Below are positions 6,307 to 6,428 of a stretch of 6,428 nt of DNA, piece by piece (the first letter of the stretch is position 1; each line of letters opens with the position of its first letter). The stretch comes from CAZOKH01 sp964580315. Lineage in GTDB: Bacteria > Chloroflexota > Anaerolineae > Anaerolineales > Anaerolineaceae. Location of the stretch: contig CAZOKH010000125.1 in assembly GCA_964580315.1 (NCBI GenBank), positions 1-6,428 of the forward strand. Reading direction: 5' to 3'. Made by a program: the position numbers and the translations under genes. The notes under the pieces were generated by a model, which ran no database searches, was not told the origin of the DNA, and saw only the letters and a program-made list of their open reading frames with translations.

Positions 6307-6428
6307 CCTGCGTTCGATACCATCCGTTGATCAACTGCTGCAAACCCCTGAGGCGGCCGAATTAGTTTTCGAATTTGGCCGCGCATTAACCCTGGATGCC
6401 CTTCATCTTGGACTGGATGCGCTAAGAG
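6299..6428 (+). CDS. selA: L-seryl-tRNA(Sec) selenium transferase (SelA), N-terminal part, cut by window end
   Basis: SelA is a PLP enzyme that converts seryl-tRNA(Sec) to selenocysteinyl-tRNA(Sec) using selenophosphate. Only the first 43 residues are here, but they match the SelA N-terminal domain: LRSIPSVDQLL near residues 4-14 (family pattern L-R-x-[IL]-P-[SA]-V-D-x-L-L), then EFGRALTLDAL and a final LDALR, the usual G-R-x-x-x-x-x-x-L-R-type helix region. This domain contacts tRNA(Sec) in known SelA and is generally absent from SelA-like amino-acid lyases, which favours true SelA. The PLP-lysine core lies outside the window. GGGGGA (6285-6290) is eight bases before the ATG, and the start overlaps the upstream stop (ATGAATAA). 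The rest of the selenocysteine machinery cannot be checked here. Confidence 0.8.
   Translation, partial: MNNLRSIPSVDQLLQTPEAAELVFEFGRALTLDALHLGLDALR

Overview
This window reads as a bacterial chromosome segment of roughly balanced base composition. It is densely packed with housekeeping metabolism, and nothing in it points to mobile DNA, phage or a CRISPR array. The protein sequences suggest Chloroflexota, perhaps Anaerolineae: the CoaC domain has PAMD/LASG motifs, MetH has a compact activation domain, and a small four-helix membrane protein sits in front of selA. This placement rests on recalled family resemblance, not a search, and is tentative.

Minus-strand unit (about 5843 down to 94). 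A probable sigma-70-type promoter (GTTACA, 17 bp, TATGAT) drives a leader with a very clear SAM-I (S-box) riboswitch at 5697-5805. A mutually exclusive antiterminator/terminator pair follows at 5642-5704. Next come metH (B12-dependent methionine synthase, true start most likely 5606), coaX (type III pantothenate kinase) and coaBC (bifunctional PPC synthetase/decarboxylase). The metH-coaX gap is 52 bp with no visible terminator, and coaX and coaBC overlap by 17 bp, so the three genes probably form one transcription unit. High SAM should stop transcription before metH and could therefore also lower the two coenzyme A genes. CoaX makes 4'-phosphopantothenate, and CoaBC adds cysteine and decarboxylates the product to 4'-phosphopantetheine.

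Plus-strand unit (from about 5875). A consensus TATAAT lies seven bases before a GTG codon, which suggests a leaderless mRNA. The gene is a 139-residue protein with about four membrane segments and no function I can name. Its stop codon overlaps the ATG of a gene cut off by the window end, whose first 43 residues match the N-terminal domain of SelA (selenocysteine synthase).

Positions 1-93 hold the tail after coaBC, with no convincing gene or terminator. No gene-free stretch exceeds 300 bases; the 280-base divergent region (5607-5886) is almost entirely regulatory. The most interesting points are the fully readable SAM-OFF switch and its possible reach over CoA synthesis, the substitution of two otherwise catalytic residues in the CoaC half of CoaBC, and the coupled membrane protein/selA pair with its likely leaderless start.
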